64,000 nt of DNA from Sphingobacteriales bacterium (GTDB taxonomy: Bacteria; Bacteroidota; Bacteroidia; Chitinophagales; Chitinophagaceae): NCBI GenBank assembly GCA_003963365.1, contig RXJG01000004.1, forward strand, positions 555,828 to 619,827, given 5' to 3'. Within the stretch, counting starts at the first letter, position 1. Every line of letters begins with the position of its first letter. The notes beneath the pieces are model-generated. The model searched no databases. It was given only the letters and a program-made list of their open reading frames with translations, and had not been told where the DNA came from. The position numbers were made by a program, and so were the translations under genes. Shown piece after piece: positions 19,110 to 28,257 of the stretch.

Positions 19110-19151
19110 TATGAATATGAGTTTAGCAATATTCCTTATTAAAATAAAACT

Positions 19152-19514
19152 ATGGGTTCGTTCAGGGATTTAATAGTTTTTAAAAAAGCCTTTGAATTAG
19201 CAATGGAAATTTTTCAAATGACGAAAAGTTTTCCTCTGGAAGAAAGATATTCTTTGACAGACCAGGTAAGAAGAAGTTCAAGGTCGGTATGTAGTTGTAT
19301 AGGTGAAGCATATAGAAAAAGAAGGTATGAAGCGCATTTTGTATCGAAACTTACTGACGCTGATATGGAAAACACAGAAACACAAATTTGGTTAGAGTTT
19401 AGTTTGAATTGTGTATATATAACAGACGAAGTATATAGGGATAAATTAAAAAAGAGTGAAGAGGTGGGCCCGTTATTACAATATATGATTGATAATCCGG
19501 ATAAGTTTAAATAA
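19152..19514 (+). CDS. Four-helix-bundle protein (23S rRNA intervening-sequence protein family)
   Basis: The 120-residue protein begins MGSFRDLIVFKKAFELAMEI and continues with SFPLEERYSLTDQVRRSSRSVC, the clear signature of the four-helix-bundle 'IVS protein' family (TIGR02436). Members occur in 23S rRNA intervening sequences, near diversity-generating retroelements (as Avd) and very often as orphan genes in Bacteroidota; the biochemical role of orphans is unknown. It interrupts the conserved murD-ftsW adjacency in the same orientation and is bracketed by an inverted repeat, which suggests arrival as a small mobile unit. The DNA is A-rich compared with its neighbours. It has no part in wall synthesis that can be inferred. 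Confidence 0.88.
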   Translation: MGSFRDLIVFKKAFELAMEIFQMTKSFPLEERYSLTDQVRRSSRSVCSCIGEAYRKRRYEAHFVSKLTDADMENTETQIWLEFSLNCVYITDEVYRDKLKKSEEVGPLLQYMIDNPDKFK

Positions 19515-19540
19515 AAATAAATAGTGAAGGCATAAACCAG

Positions 19541-19572
19541 TATTGCCAACTGCAGGCTGAAAACTGCCAACT
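19541..19572 (-). repeat. Right inverted repeat of the element
   Basis: The plus strand reads TATTGCCAACTGCAGGCTGA then AAACTGCCAACT, the near-complement of 19078-19109. It ends 20 nt before the ftsW start codon. Confidence 0.7.
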
Positions 19573-19592
19573 AAAATGAAGTTAAGAAGTTA

Positions 19593-20849
19593 ATGAAATT
19601 ATTCAGAGACATAGCAGCCAGTGATTACTCATCCTTTAACGGGGTAGGCGGTAAACTATTACGCCGCACAAAAGGTGATAAAGTCATCTGGGCTTCTGTT
19701 ATCATTCTTTCATTAGTGAGTTTGCTGGTAGTGTATAGTGCAACCGGCTCATTGGCTTATAAAATGTATAAAGGAAGAACAGAAGTGTATTTGTTCAAGC
19801 AGTTTGCTTTTATCGCTTTGGGCATAATCGTAGTATATTTTGCTCACAGGGTAAATTATACCATCTATGCAAAAGTGGCCAAGATTCTCTTTTTAATTTC
19901 TATTCCACTTTTATTATACACGTTATTCTTTGGAGTAAAGCTGAATGAAGGCAGCCGCTGGATCCGGCTCCCGGTTATCAACTTAACATTCCAAACATCT
20001 GATTTGGCCAAGCTGTCTTTATTTATGTTCCTGTCATTACTCTTGAGCCGCAAGCAGGATGTGATAAAAGATTTTAAGAAAGGGTTTATTCCGGTAATTA
20101 CACCAGTTGCAATTGTATGTATACTTATTGCTCCTGCAAATCTTTCAACGGCATTGCTGATTGGTGCTACCAGTTTGTTATTACTGTTTATAGGAAGAGC
20201 ACAACTTAAACATATTTTCCTGGTGATTGGAGCAGCATTAGTGCCGGTGTTGTTCTTAATAATGATTGCCGGAATTTATTACGATAAAGAAGAAGGAAAA
20301 ACAAAAGAATTACCGGCCATTCTTTCCATTGGTCGTTTTCCTACCTGGATAAAAAGGGTGCAGGATTTCCGCTATGCAAAAAAAGGGGAAGATGCATACC
20401 AGGTGCAGCAGGCAAAAATTGCGATTGCAGAAGGCGGAACATTTGGCAAAGGTCCGGGTAACAGTGAGCAAAGAAATTTTCTTCCGCATCCTTATTCTGA
20501 TTTCATTTATGCCATCATTATAGAAGAATATGGATTACTGGGTGCTGCTTTCATCATCATACTGTATTTAATATTCCTGTTCAGGAGTATTCAGTTGTTC
20601 AGGAAATGCCCGTATGCGTTCGGTGCATTCTTGGCGGTAGCGTTAAGTTTCACTTTAATGATTCAGGCATTGGCTAATATGGCAGTGAATGTGGGACTGA
20701 TGCCCGTAACGGGTGTCACCTTGCCGTTGGTGAGTATGGGTGGTAGTTCATTCTTATTTACCTGCCTGGCAATAGGAATCATATTAAGTGTGGCAAGAAA
20801 CGTAGAACAATTGGAAGGTAATGTACAAACTGCTAAAGCAGAAGCGTAA
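19593..20849 (+). CDS. ftsW: Septal lipid II polymerase FtsW
   Basis: SEDS-family peptidoglycan glycosyltransferase that works with FtsI at the septum. The 418 residues have about ten membrane helices. Family features are DLAKLSLFMFLSLLLSRKQD, the large periplasmic loop with GPGNSEQRNFLPHPYSDFIY, IIIEEYGLLGA and the late TLPLVSMGGSSFLFTCLAIG. Position between murD and murG supports FtsW over RodA. The TAA stop overlaps the murG ATG by one base. Confidence 0.95.
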   Translation: MKLFRDIAASDYSSFNGVGGKLLRRTKGDKVIWASVIILSLVSLLVVYSATGSLAYKMYKGRTEVYLFKQFAFIALGIIVVYFAHRVNYTIYAKVAKILFLISIPLLLYTLFFGVKLNEGSRWIRLPVINLTFQTSDLAKLSLFMFLSLLLSRKQDVIKDFKKGFIPVITPVAIVCILIAPANLSTALLIGATSLLLLFIGRAQLKHIFLVIGAALVPVLFLIMIAGIYYDKEEGKTKELPAILSIGRFPTWIKRVQDFRYAKKGEDAYQVQQAKIAIAEGGTFGKGPGNSEQRNFLPHPYSDFIYAIIIEEYGLLGAAFIIILYLIFLFRSIQLFRKCPYAFGAFLAVALSFTLMIQALANMAVNVGLMPVTGVTLPLVSMGGSSFLFTCLAIGIILSVARNVEQLEGNVQTAKAEA

Positions 20850-21943
20850 TGAGCAGACGGATTATTATAGCAGGTGGTGGAACAGGCGGGCATATTTTCC
20901 CGGCAATCGCTATAGCGAATGCAATTAAAAAGATGGAACCGCAAACAGAAATTTTGTTTGTTGGTGCTAAGGGAAAAATGGAAATGGAAAAAGTGCCGCA
21001 GGCAGGATATAAGATTGAAGGATTGGATATAGCAGGGTTTAACAGAAGTTCTTTGATAAAAAATATTGGATTGCCTTTTAAACTCATCAAAAGTTTTTTG
21101 CAGGTTAAAAAAATATTCAGTGAGTTTAAACCAGATGCGGCGATAGGAGTTGGTGGTTATTCAAGTTTTCCTGTGTTACGATATGCACAGAGTAAAGGCA
21201 TCGCCACTTTTATTCATGAAGCCAATTCGTTTGCCGGCAAGAGTAATATCATGCTGGGTAAAAAGGCAACTAAAATATATGTGGCAACAGATGGTATGGA
21301 AAAATTCTTTCCGGCTGACAAAATTATCATCACGGGAAACCCTGTTCGTTCTGCCATAGCACAATCAGCAGTAAGCAGGGAAGACGGAATTAAATTCTTT
21401 GGATTAGATACAACAAAGACAACTGTATTGGCAGTAGGAGGAAGTTTAGGAGCCAAAAGTATTAATGAAGCTATAGCTAAACATATTGATGAGTTTGGAA
21501 AAAATAATTTACAACTCATCTGGCAAACCGGTAAACCCTATGCAGAACAAGCCAAAACAATTGCAAAAGGATTGCCCAATGTGTGGGCAAATGATTTTAT
21601 TAACCAAATGGAAAATGCCTATGCAGCAGCAGATGTGGTGATAGCAAGAGCCGGTGCAATGACCATCGCTGAACTCTGCGTAGTGCAAAAGCCCGTTTTG
21701 TTCGTACCCTTTCCTTTTGCGGCGGAAGACCATCAAACGGTAAACGCCATGAACCTTGTCAATAAAAATGCTGGTTTAATAATAAAGGACAGTGAAGCAA
21801 ATGAAAAATTAGTGGATGCTGCGGTAGCATTAGCTAAAGATGAAAACAAACAGGCTGTACTGAAGCAAAACATTAAACCTTTGGGAATTGCAGATGCGGA
21901 TATAAGAGTGGCAGCAGATGTATTAAAGCATTTAAACCAGTAA
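20849..21943 (+). CDS. murG: Lipid II-forming GlcNAc transferase MurG
   Basis: Membrane-associated GT28 glycosyltransferase that adds GlcNAc to lipid I. The 364 residues start with the glycine-rich loop IIAGGGTGGHIFPAIAIANA. GVGGYSSFPVL, HEANSFAGKSN, AVGGSLGAKSIN and the donor-binding ARAGAMTIAELC and FPFAAEDHQT segments follow. The length is normal. It overlaps ftsW by one base and lies 7 nt from murC. Confidence 0.96.
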   Translation: MSRRIIIAGGGTGGHIFPAIAIANAIKKMEPQTEILFVGAKGKMEMEKVPQAGYKIEGLDIAGFNRSSLIKNIGLPFKLIKSFLQVKKIFSEFKPDAAIGVGGYSSFPVLRYAQSKGIATFIHEANSFAGKSNIMLGKKATKIYVATDGMEKFFPADKIIITGNPVRSAIAQSAVSREDGIKFFGLDTTKTTVLAVGGSLGAKSINEAIAKHIDEFGKNNLQLIWQTGKPYAEQAKTIAKGLPNVWANDFINQMENAYAAADVVIARAGAMTIAELCVVQKPVLFVPFPFAAEDHQTVNAMNLVNKNAGLIIKDSEANEKLVDAAVALAKDENKQAVLKQNIKPLGIADADIRVAADVLKHLNQ

Positions 21944-21950
21944 GGATTAG

Positions 21951-23351
21951 ATGAACGAAGTATTACAACAGGTCATTGACAATATAAAAAAATCTTCTGC
22001 GGAAGGGAATCCTGCTGTAGTGTACTTCGTGGGCATTGGTGGTATAGGAATGAGTGCACTGGCGAGATACTTTAACGAGCAGGGTGCTAAAGTGTACGGC
22101 TATGATAAAACGCCAACCACTTTAACCGGTGAATTGGAGAAACAGGGAATGCAGATACATTTTAATGAAGAGGTAAATGCAATTCCACAAAATGTTCAGT
22201 TGGTGGTGTACACACCCGCTATACCAAAAGAACATGCAGAGCTGGTTTATTTTAAACAAAATAATTACCCGCTGTATAAGAGAAGTGAAGTACTGGATGC
22301 GGTAACCAATAGTTCTTTTAACATCTGTGTGGCAGGTACGCATGGCAAAACAACTATCACCACTATGATTGCACATATACTGCGTCATACGGGTTATGGT
22401 TGCAATGCTTTTCTCGGTGGAATTGCCGTGAACTATAACAGTAATTTCTGGAGCAGCAAACGCAATGTGTGTGTGGCAGAAGCGGATGAGTATGATCGTT
22501 CTTTTTTAAGACTGACACCCAACGTTGCAGTGATAACAGCAATGGATGCTGACCATTTGGATATTTATGGAACAGCAGAGGCAATGGAAGAAGCATTCAT
22601 TGAGTTTACAGGTAAGATAAAAGAAGGTGGATTGCTGATAAGTAAGTTTGGATTGAAGAGAGGAAGTGAATTGAAGGCAGGCACACATCTTACTTACAGT
22701 TTGCAAAACGACAGCGCAGATGTGTATGCAACCAACATAAGAATGAAGAACGGCAGTTATGAGTTTGATGTGATGATGAAAGGCTGGATGATGGATAATG
22801 TAGCGTTGAACATGGGTGGAATGCATAATGTAGAGAATTCAGTAGTAGCCATCGTCATTGCACATCATTTGGGAATTGAAAACGAAAAGATAAAAGATGC
22901 AGTAAAAGCATTCAGGGGAGTAAAGAGAAGATTTGAATACATCGTGAAGAATGATAAAGTGGTTTATGTGGATGATTATGCACATCATCCCGAAGAGTTG
23001 AGAGCATTGATAAGCGGAGCGAAAAGTTTGTTTAGTGATAAAAGATGTACAGTGATTTTTCAACCGCACCTGTACACCAGAACAAGAGATTTGGCAGAAG
23101 GATTTGCAGAGAGTTTGGATTTGACAGAGGAAGTAATCCTGTTACCCATTTACCCGGCAAGAGAATTACCCATTGCAGGAGTAAGCAGTGAGATGATTTT
23201 AAACCGGATGAAAAATGAAAACAAACAAATCTTAAGTAAAGCAGATGTACTGAAATGGGTGAAAGAAAATAAAGTGGAGCTATTGATTACGGCAGGGGCA
23301 GGAGATATTGATACACTGATTGAACCGATAAAAAATATTGTAAGTAAATAA
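21951..23351 (+). CDS. murC: UDP-MurNAc-alanine ligase MurC
   Basis: First Mur ligase of the pathway; it adds L-Ala to UDP-MurNAc. The 466 residues contain the N-terminal VYFVGIGGIGMSALARYF, the ATP loop CVAGTHGKTTITTMIAHIL, AEADEYDRSFL, DADHLDIYG and DDYAHHPEELR. The length is normal for the family. It is separated from ftsQ by a single base, so translation of the two is probably coupled. Confidence 0.96.
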   Translation: MNEVLQQVIDNIKKSSAEGNPAVVYFVGIGGIGMSALARYFNEQGAKVYGYDKTPTTLTGELEKQGMQIHFNEEVNAIPQNVQLVVYTPAIPKEHAELVYFKQNNYPLYKRSEVLDAVTNSSFNICVAGTHGKTTITTMIAHILRHTGYGCNAFLGGIAVNYNSNFWSSKRNVCVAEADEYDRSFLRLTPNVAVITAMDADHLDIYGTAEAMEEAFIEFTGKIKEGGLLISKFGLKRGSELKAGTHLTYSLQNDSADVYATNIRMKNGSYEFDVMMKGWMMDNVALNMGGMHNVENSVVAIVIAHHLGIENEKIKDAVKAFRGVKRRFEYIVKNDKVVYVDDYAHHPEELRALISGAKSLFSDKRCTVIFQPHLYTRTRDLAEGFAESLDLTEEVILLPIYPARELPIAGVSSEMILNRMKNENKQILSKADVLKWVKENKVELLITAGAGDIDTLIEPIKNIVSK

Positions 23352-23352
23352 A

Positions 23353-24486
23353 ATGACTGAGACTAAAAAACGAGGCTGGAAATACTGGGTAAAGCTATCC
23401 TTCTGGGTACTGGCCGGTGTGGGCACAGTGGTGTTACTGGTTTCAGCTATTCGTACTAAGGATGGTAAAGCTTGCAGTGGTGTTCAAATAAATATCAGCG
23501 GTAATTCAGGTAATTTCTTTTTAGACAAGAAAGAGATTAATAATATTCTTACAGCTGAAGGGGCAAGGGAGTTGACAGGAAAACATACTACAGAGTTTAA
23601 TTTAGAGCAAATGGAAAATGTGCTGAAGAAAAATATTTGGGTGAAGAATGCAGAATTGTTCTTTGATAATAACCAGGTATTGCAGGTAAAGGTGGAGGAA
23701 AGAGAACCGGTAGCAAGAGTATTCACCATAAATGGTAATTCATTTTATGTAGACGATAGTGGAGACCGTTTACCATTGAGCGAAAATTTTTCGGCGAGAG
23801 TACCGGTGATTACTTCTTTTCCAACTGATGCTAAACTTTTAAATAAGGCTGACAGCTTTTTTTTACAACAATTAAAAGGCTTAGCTCAATATATTTTAAA
23901 AGACCCTTTTTGGATGGCACAGATTGAACAAATAGATATCACTGCTGACCGGCAATTGGAAATGATTCCTAAACTGGGTGACCACGTTATCCGTTTTGGT
24001 GATGCCGATGATGCTGAAAGAAAGTTTCATCAATTGAGTTTGTTTTATCAGCAGGTATCCAACCGTTTTGGATGGAACAAATATTCCATCATTGATGTGC
24101 AGTATAATAACCAGGTAGTAGCTACTAAAAAAGGATTTGCAGGAACAGCAAAATTAGATTCAGCACAGATAAAGACTTTAGTTAAACAAATGATGGAAAA
24201 TAACCGTCAAACTATGAATGACACCTCATTGGCCGTTGCGTTATCCAAGCCCTCTGTAACTAATCCCGTTTTAACATCTACCAATGAAAATGCAATGCCG
24301 GCTGTAATCAAACCGGTTAGTCAAACGAATTCGAAGCCCTCTGAATTATCTCCGGAACCCGGCAAACCCAGAAACACATCTGTAAATGTGAAACCCAATC
24401 TTACGAAAGACCAAAATCCAGCCCCTTCCAAATCTAAACCAAATGAAAAACCTAAACCCAAAGCTGTAATGCCAAAGAAGAGTTAA
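23353..24486 (+). CDS. ftsQ: Cell division protein FtsQ
   Basis: Bitopic divisome protein of 377 residues. A short basic cytoplasmic start (MTETKKRGWKYWVKL) and one membrane helix (SFWVLAGVGTVVLLVSAI) are followed by a POTRA-like region (INISGNSGNFFLDKKEINNI) and a beta domain with LQVKVEEREPVARVFTING. The last ~90 residues (from about 285) are a Pro/Lys/Ser-rich low-complexity tail (SKPSELSPEPGKPRNTSV, KSKPNEKPKPKAVMPKKS), probably disordered in the periplasm. Such tails vary among relatives. Its neighbours murC and ftsA support the call. Confidence 0.9.
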   Translation: MTETKKRGWKYWVKLSFWVLAGVGTVVLLVSAIRTKDGKACSGVQINISGNSGNFFLDKKEINNILTAEGARELTGKHTTEFNLEQMENVLKKNIWVKNAELFFDNNQVLQVKVEEREPVARVFTINGNSFYVDDSGDRLPLSENFSARVPVITSFPTDAKLLNKADSFFLQQLKGLAQYILKDPFWMAQIEQIDITADRQLEMIPKLGDHVIRFGDADDAERKFHQLSLFYQQVSNRFGWNKYSIIDVQYNNQVVATKKGFAGTAKLDSAQIKTLVKQMMENNRQTMNDTSLAVALSKPSVTNPVLTSTNENAMPAVIKPVSQTNSKPSELSPEPGKPRNTSVNVKPNLTKDQNPAPSKSKPNEKPKPKAVMPKKS

Positions 24487-24548
24487 TAGCGGGAATTATT
24501 TTGAATGTTAAATGATGAATGAAAGATTATAGTATTCATTATTAATTG

Positions 24549-24617
24549 TGATGAATAGATGTAAAGAACGATGAAGTGAGTGACACAAGGAACGATGCTA
24601 TGAAAAACAAAAGCTGG
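24549..24617 (+). repeat. 69-bp dispersed repeat, copy B (partner at 12566-12633)
   Basis: It lies in the 206-bp ftsQ-ftsA gap and is about 86 percent identical to copy A. It is followed by a run of AACCAGCAACTAAAAACAAG-type words up to the ftsA start codon. No promoter matching TAnnTTTG is seen in the gap. Confidence 0.75.
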
Positions 24618-24692
24618 CTACAAAAAATAACCAGCAACTAAAAACAAGCAACAAATAACTAAAACGCAAACAACTAAAAACAAAATACAACT

Positions 24693-26054
24693 ATGAACAA
24701 CGAACAACCCATCATTGTCGGCCTTGACATTGGCACTACCAAAATAGCTGCTATTGCCGGACGCAAGAACGAGTTTGGTAAACTCGAAATTCTTGGATTT
24801 GGTCGTGCAAACTCCAATGGTGTGCAACACGGAATGGTGTTGAACATTGACCAAACCATTAAAGCTATTCAAACGGCATTGGAAAATTGTTATGCTTCTA
24901 ATCCCAACTTAGAGATTAATGAAGTGTATGTGGGTATTGCGGGTCACCACATTAAAAGTTTGCAAACCCGTGGTGATATTGTTCGCCAGGTGACTGACGA
25001 TGAAATATCACAAAAAGAAATTGACCAGCTCGTAAGCGATCAGTACAAAACGTATATTCCTGCAGGAGATCAGATCATTGATGTGATTCCACAGGAGTTT
25101 ACGGTTGACAATTTTCAAAACATTCCTAACCCGATTGGATACAGTGGTGTGAAGGTGGGAGCAAATTTCCACATCATTACCGGTGATAAAAATGCCATTC
25201 GTAATATCAACCGTGCCGTTGAGAAAAGCGGATTGAATACAAAAGATTTGGTGCTGCAGCCATTAGCATCTGCAGCAGCTGTTATGTGCGAACATGATTT
25301 GGAAGCAGGGGTGGCCATTGTTGATATTGGCGGCGGTACTACTGACCTGGCTGTATTTTATGAAGGTATCTTAAAACATACGGCGGTAATCCCCTTTGGT
25401 GGTGAAAATATCACCAATGATATTAAAACAGGATTAGGGGTGTTGAAAACGCAGGCGGAGCAAATGAAAATTCAGTTTGGCAGCGCCTTAAGTGATGAAG
25501 CAAAAGGCAATGCGTTTATTACTATTCCTGGTATTCGTGGTATGGCGCCGAAAGAAATCAGTGTAAAAAACCTCGCCAATATTATACAGGCAAGAATGAG
25601 TGAGATAATGGATTTTGTAACTTATCACCTGAAGCAAGTTGGTTTAGACAGCCGCATGCTGAATGGCGGTATCGTATTAACCGGTGGTGGTTCTCAACTG
25701 AAACATTTAATTCAGCTGACAGAATATGTTACAGGACTGAATGCAAGAATTGGTTATCCAAACGAACATTTAGCTGCCGGACATATTGAAGAGCTTGCCA
25801 AGCCAATGTATTCAACCTGTATTGGTTTAATATTGAAAGGCTATAATGTGCATGAGAATTCAGAAAATATTCTTAAAGGTAAAGTAACCCCTTTGACACA
25901 GGAAAAAGAAGAACATGCAGTGGAAATTATAAAAGAAGAAGGAATTGTTGGAGTGAAAGTAAAACCAAGAAAAAGCTTAAAAGGATTTATGGATTCAATT
26001 AAGGACGGATTGATTGATTTGTTCAAAGAGGAGGAAGATACAAGAATGCAATAA
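24693..26054 (+). CDS. ftsA: Cell division protein FtsA
   Basis: Actin-like protein that tethers FtsZ to the membrane and recruits late divisome proteins. The 453 residues carry IIVGLDIGTTKIAAIAG (phosphate 1), the 1C/SHS2-type domain (residues ~85-165), VAIVDIGGGTTDLAVFYEG (phosphate 2) and NGGIVLTGGGSQLKHLI (adenosine motif). The C-terminal part after about residue 390 (VEIIKEEGIVGVKVKPRKS, then KGFMDSIKDGLIDLFKEEED) is linker plus an amphipathic helix, the expected membrane anchor. It stands directly before ftsZ as usual. Confidence 0.96.
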   Translation: MNNEQPIIVGLDIGTTKIAAIAGRKNEFGKLEILGFGRANSNGVQHGMVLNIDQTIKAIQTALENCYASNPNLEINEVYVGIAGHHIKSLQTRGDIVRQVTDDEISQKEIDQLVSDQYKTYIPAGDQIIDVIPQEFTVDNFQNIPNPIGYSGVKVGANFHIITGDKNAIRNINRAVEKSGLNTKDLVLQPLASAAAVMCEHDLEAGVAIVDIGGGTTDLAVFYEGILKHTAVIPFGGENITNDIKTGLGVLKTQAEQMKIQFGSALSDEAKGNAFITIPGIRGMAPKEISVKNLANIIQARMSEIMDFVTYHLKQVGLDSRMLNGGIVLTGGGSQLKHLIQLTEYVTGLNARIGYPNEHLAAGHIEELAKPMYSTCIGLILKGYNVHENSENILKGKVTPLTQEKEEHAVEIIKEEGIVGVKVKPRKSLKGFMDSIKDGLIDLFKEEEDTRMQ

Positions 26055-26062
26055 ACCTCATC

Positions 26063-26094
26063 CCGGCCCTCTGCCCGATGGGAGGGAGTGCCGG
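26063..26094 (+). repeat. Hairpin repeat in the ftsA-ftsZ gap
   Basis: CCGGC-CCTC-GCCC pairs imperfectly with GGG-GGGAG-GCCGG across a GAT loop. No T-run follows, so it does not look like a normal terminator. CCTCATCCCGGCCCTCTGCC-type words are a common dispersed intergenic repeat in this phylum. It could set different ftsA and ftsZ mRNA levels, but this is inference. Confidence 0.5.
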
Positions 26095-26206
26095 AAAGAG
26101 AAAAGTTCTTTTACTAACCACACTAACTAACCCAAAATTCTTAACAGTCTGCCATAACTGGTAATATGAAAACGCAGTAATAGCAGACCCTTAAAACTAG
26201 AAAACT

Positions 26207-28114
26207 ATGATACATTTTGATTTGCCAAAAGAGAAATCCTCCATCATTAAAGTGATTGGAGTTGGGGGCGGGGGAAGCAATGCTGTAAATCACATGTTCA
26301 ACCAAAGTATCGAAGGGGTGAACTTTATCATTTGCAATACCGATGCCCAGGCGATTGCTACCAGTAAAGTACCAAACAAAGTGCAACTGGGGCCGCACTT
26401 AACACAGGGCCTTGGTGCGGGTGCCAATCCTGATATTGGCCGCCAGGCAACAGAAGAAAGCCTGGAAGAAATTAAACGCATACTGGAAGTAAATACCAAG
26501 ATGGCCTTCATCACTGCCGGTATGGGCGGTGGCACTGGTACAGGTGGTGCTCCCATCATTGCAAAAATTTGTAAGGACTTAGGCATACTTACTGTTGGTA
26601 TTGTAACCACACCTTTTGGATATGAAGGCAAAAGAAGATTGCAGCAGGCGCAGGATGGTATCAATAGTTTAAAAAATTATGTAGATACATTGCTTGTTAT
26701 CAGCAATGATAAACTGCGTCACCAGTTTGGTAATTTAAAAATGAAAGAAGCGTTTGCCAAAGCAGATGATGTATTGGCAACAGCGGCTAAATGTATTACC
26801 GATGTAATTAACTCAACTGGTCAGATCAATGTTGACTTTGCGGATGTATGTACAGTGATGAAGAATGGCGGCGTAGCTATTTTAGGTAATGCTGCTGCTA
26901 ATGGTGAAAACCGTGCACAATCAGCAATAGAACAGGCACTCAATTCTCCGTTACTGAATGATAATGATATCAAAGGTGCTAAATGGATTCTCATCAACAT
27001 TAATTCTGCCGAAGGTGAACATGAGTTTACTATGGATGAAGTAGAAATCATTCAAAACTATATCCTCAGTCAGGCAGGTGATGATACCGATGTGATATTA
27101 GGTATGGGTTATGATAATACATTGGGTGATCATATTGGTATTACATTAATCGCTACCGGGTTCCATCATAAAGACCCGTTTAACAAAGAAAAACCGAAAG
27201 CGGCGGAGAAGAAAGAAGAGAAAATTGTGATGCAGCTAAGTATGCCTGCGCCGGAAGAAAAGAAAACTGCTATACAACAACCCGTTTTGTTTGAAGAACC
27301 AAAAGCGGTAATAAAAGAAGAAGCTCCGGTAGTTGTTACTCCAATTGCAAAAGCAGAAGAACCAAAGATGGAAGTAAAAGAAGAATTACCGGAAGCGTTG
27401 ACTCCGCAATTAGTTGAAGTAAAAACTGAAACTCCGGTTGTGCAATTCATGCAATTGATTGAAGAAGTGAAAGAAGAAACTCCGGCAGTGGAAGAAGAGG
27501 CAGCACCCATTCATTTTGAATTAAAACCGGCAGTGGAAGAAGTACCTGCGGCAAAAAAAGAAGAACCGGTAATTAATAAAGAAATTAAAACAACGGAAGA
27601 GCCTTCCGTTAAAGTGACCAGCGGGGGATACCTGGCAAGACCAGTGAATATCTACGCTGATGAAAAAACTGAAGAAGTTAAATCCAATGCGCACAACCCT
27701 GTGGAAGAACAACCGTTTAAGCTGCACATTGTCAACCAGGAAGAAGATACGCCTGCCGGCATGCAGCTGGTTATTAAAACAATTCCACATGCGGCGGAGG
27801 AGCCCGTGGCCCGTCAGACTATTCATTTAAGTTCTTCGGAAGGGCTTCCAATACAAGATGAGGCAGAAGAACAACGCCGGAAAGCAGCAGAGCGTTTGCA
27901 GAAACTTCGGAATCTGTCATTCAATATTAATGCTGCTGATCCAAACAGCGAGTTTGACAATGTGCCGGCATATCTCCGCCGTAATATGGAATTGTATAAC
28001 ACCATTAACACGGTGGAAAATTTTTACAGTAACTACACGGTAAAGACGGATGAGAATAATAAAACAGAAATCAGTACAGTAAATACTTTTTTAGATGGTA
28101 AAAAGCCGGATTAA
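26207..28114 (+). CDS. ftsZ: Cell division GTPase FtsZ with long C-terminal extension
   Basis: Tubulin-like GTPase that forms the Z ring. The core is clear: IGVGGGGSNAVNHM, the tubulin signature GGGTGTG at residues 107-113 and NVDFADVCTVMKNGG (T7 loop region). The GTPase and C-terminal domains end near residue 320. About 315 more residues follow, against roughly 60-80 in E. coli. They are rich in Glu, Lys, Pro and Val with repeated VKEE-P units (residues ~330-480). The conserved tail peptide that binds FtsA is present as NVPAYLRR at 585-592, but ~45 further residues follow it. A strong terminator 42 nt downstream ends the dcw cluster. Confidence 0.97.
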   Translation: MIHFDLPKEKSSIIKVIGVGGGGSNAVNHMFNQSIEGVNFIICNTDAQAIATSKVPNKVQLGPHLTQGLGAGANPDIGRQATEESLEEIKRILEVNTKMAFITAGMGGGTGTGGAPIIAKICKDLGILTVGIVTTPFGYEGKRRLQQAQDGINSLKNYVDTLLVISNDKLRHQFGNLKMKEAFAKADDVLATAAKCITDVINSTGQINVDFADVCTVMKNGGVAILGNAAANGENRAQSAIEQALNSPLLNDNDIKGAKWILININSAEGEHEFTMDEVEIIQNYILSQAGDDTDVILGMGYDNTLGDHIGITLIATGFHHKDPFNKEKPKAAEKKEEKIVMQLSMPAPEEKKTAIQQPVLFEEPKAVIKEEAPVVVTPIAKAEEPKMEVKEELPEALTPQLVEVKTETPVVQFMQLIEEVKEETPAVEEEAAPIHFELKPAVEEVPAAKKEEPVINKEIKTTEEPSVKVTSGGYLARPVNIYADEKTEEVKSNAHNPVEEQPFKLHIVNQEEDTPAGMQLVIKTIPHAAEEPVARQTIHLSSSEGLPIQDEAEEQRRKAAERLQKLRNLSFNINAADPNSEFDNVPAYLRRNMELYNTINTVENFYSNYTVKTDENNKTEISTVNTFLDGKKPD

Positions 28115-28155
28115 TCTTTAATGTTTGTTGACAAATAGTGTTTTTAGTTGTAAAG

Positions 28156-28183
28156 AATCCCGCCGCAGGCGGGATTTCTTTTT
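28156..28183 (+). terminator. Terminator of the dcw cluster
   Basis: Perfect 9-bp stem AATCCCGCC/GGCGGGATT with loop GCA, followed by TTCTTTTT. Confidence 0.92.
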
Positions 28184-28257
28184 ACCGTTCCGTTAACAGG
28201 GAACCGTCAATATACTTTATATTAAATTGTAGCTTTAGTAAGTTCAACTTTTAATCG

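Larger units (their letters stand above)
19078..19572 (+). mobile_element. Putative IR-bounded element carrying a four-helix-bundle gene
   Basis: A 32-bp imperfect inverted repeat (19078-19109 and 19541-19572, about 27 of 32 positions paired) brackets a single gene at 19152-19514, between murD and ftsW. The arm words AGTTGGCAGTTGGCAATA and their complement TATTGCCAACTGCAG are of a kind that also occurs at 31428-31461 and inside dnaX. No transposase and no obvious target duplication is seen. The idea that the unit inserted as a block is an inference from its symmetry and its foreign position in the cluster. Confidence 0.5.

Noticed and set aside
19078..19572. Classical insertion sequence between murD and ftsW
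   Set aside because: There is no transposase frame and no clear target duplication; only the four-helix-bundle gene with inverted flanks is present.
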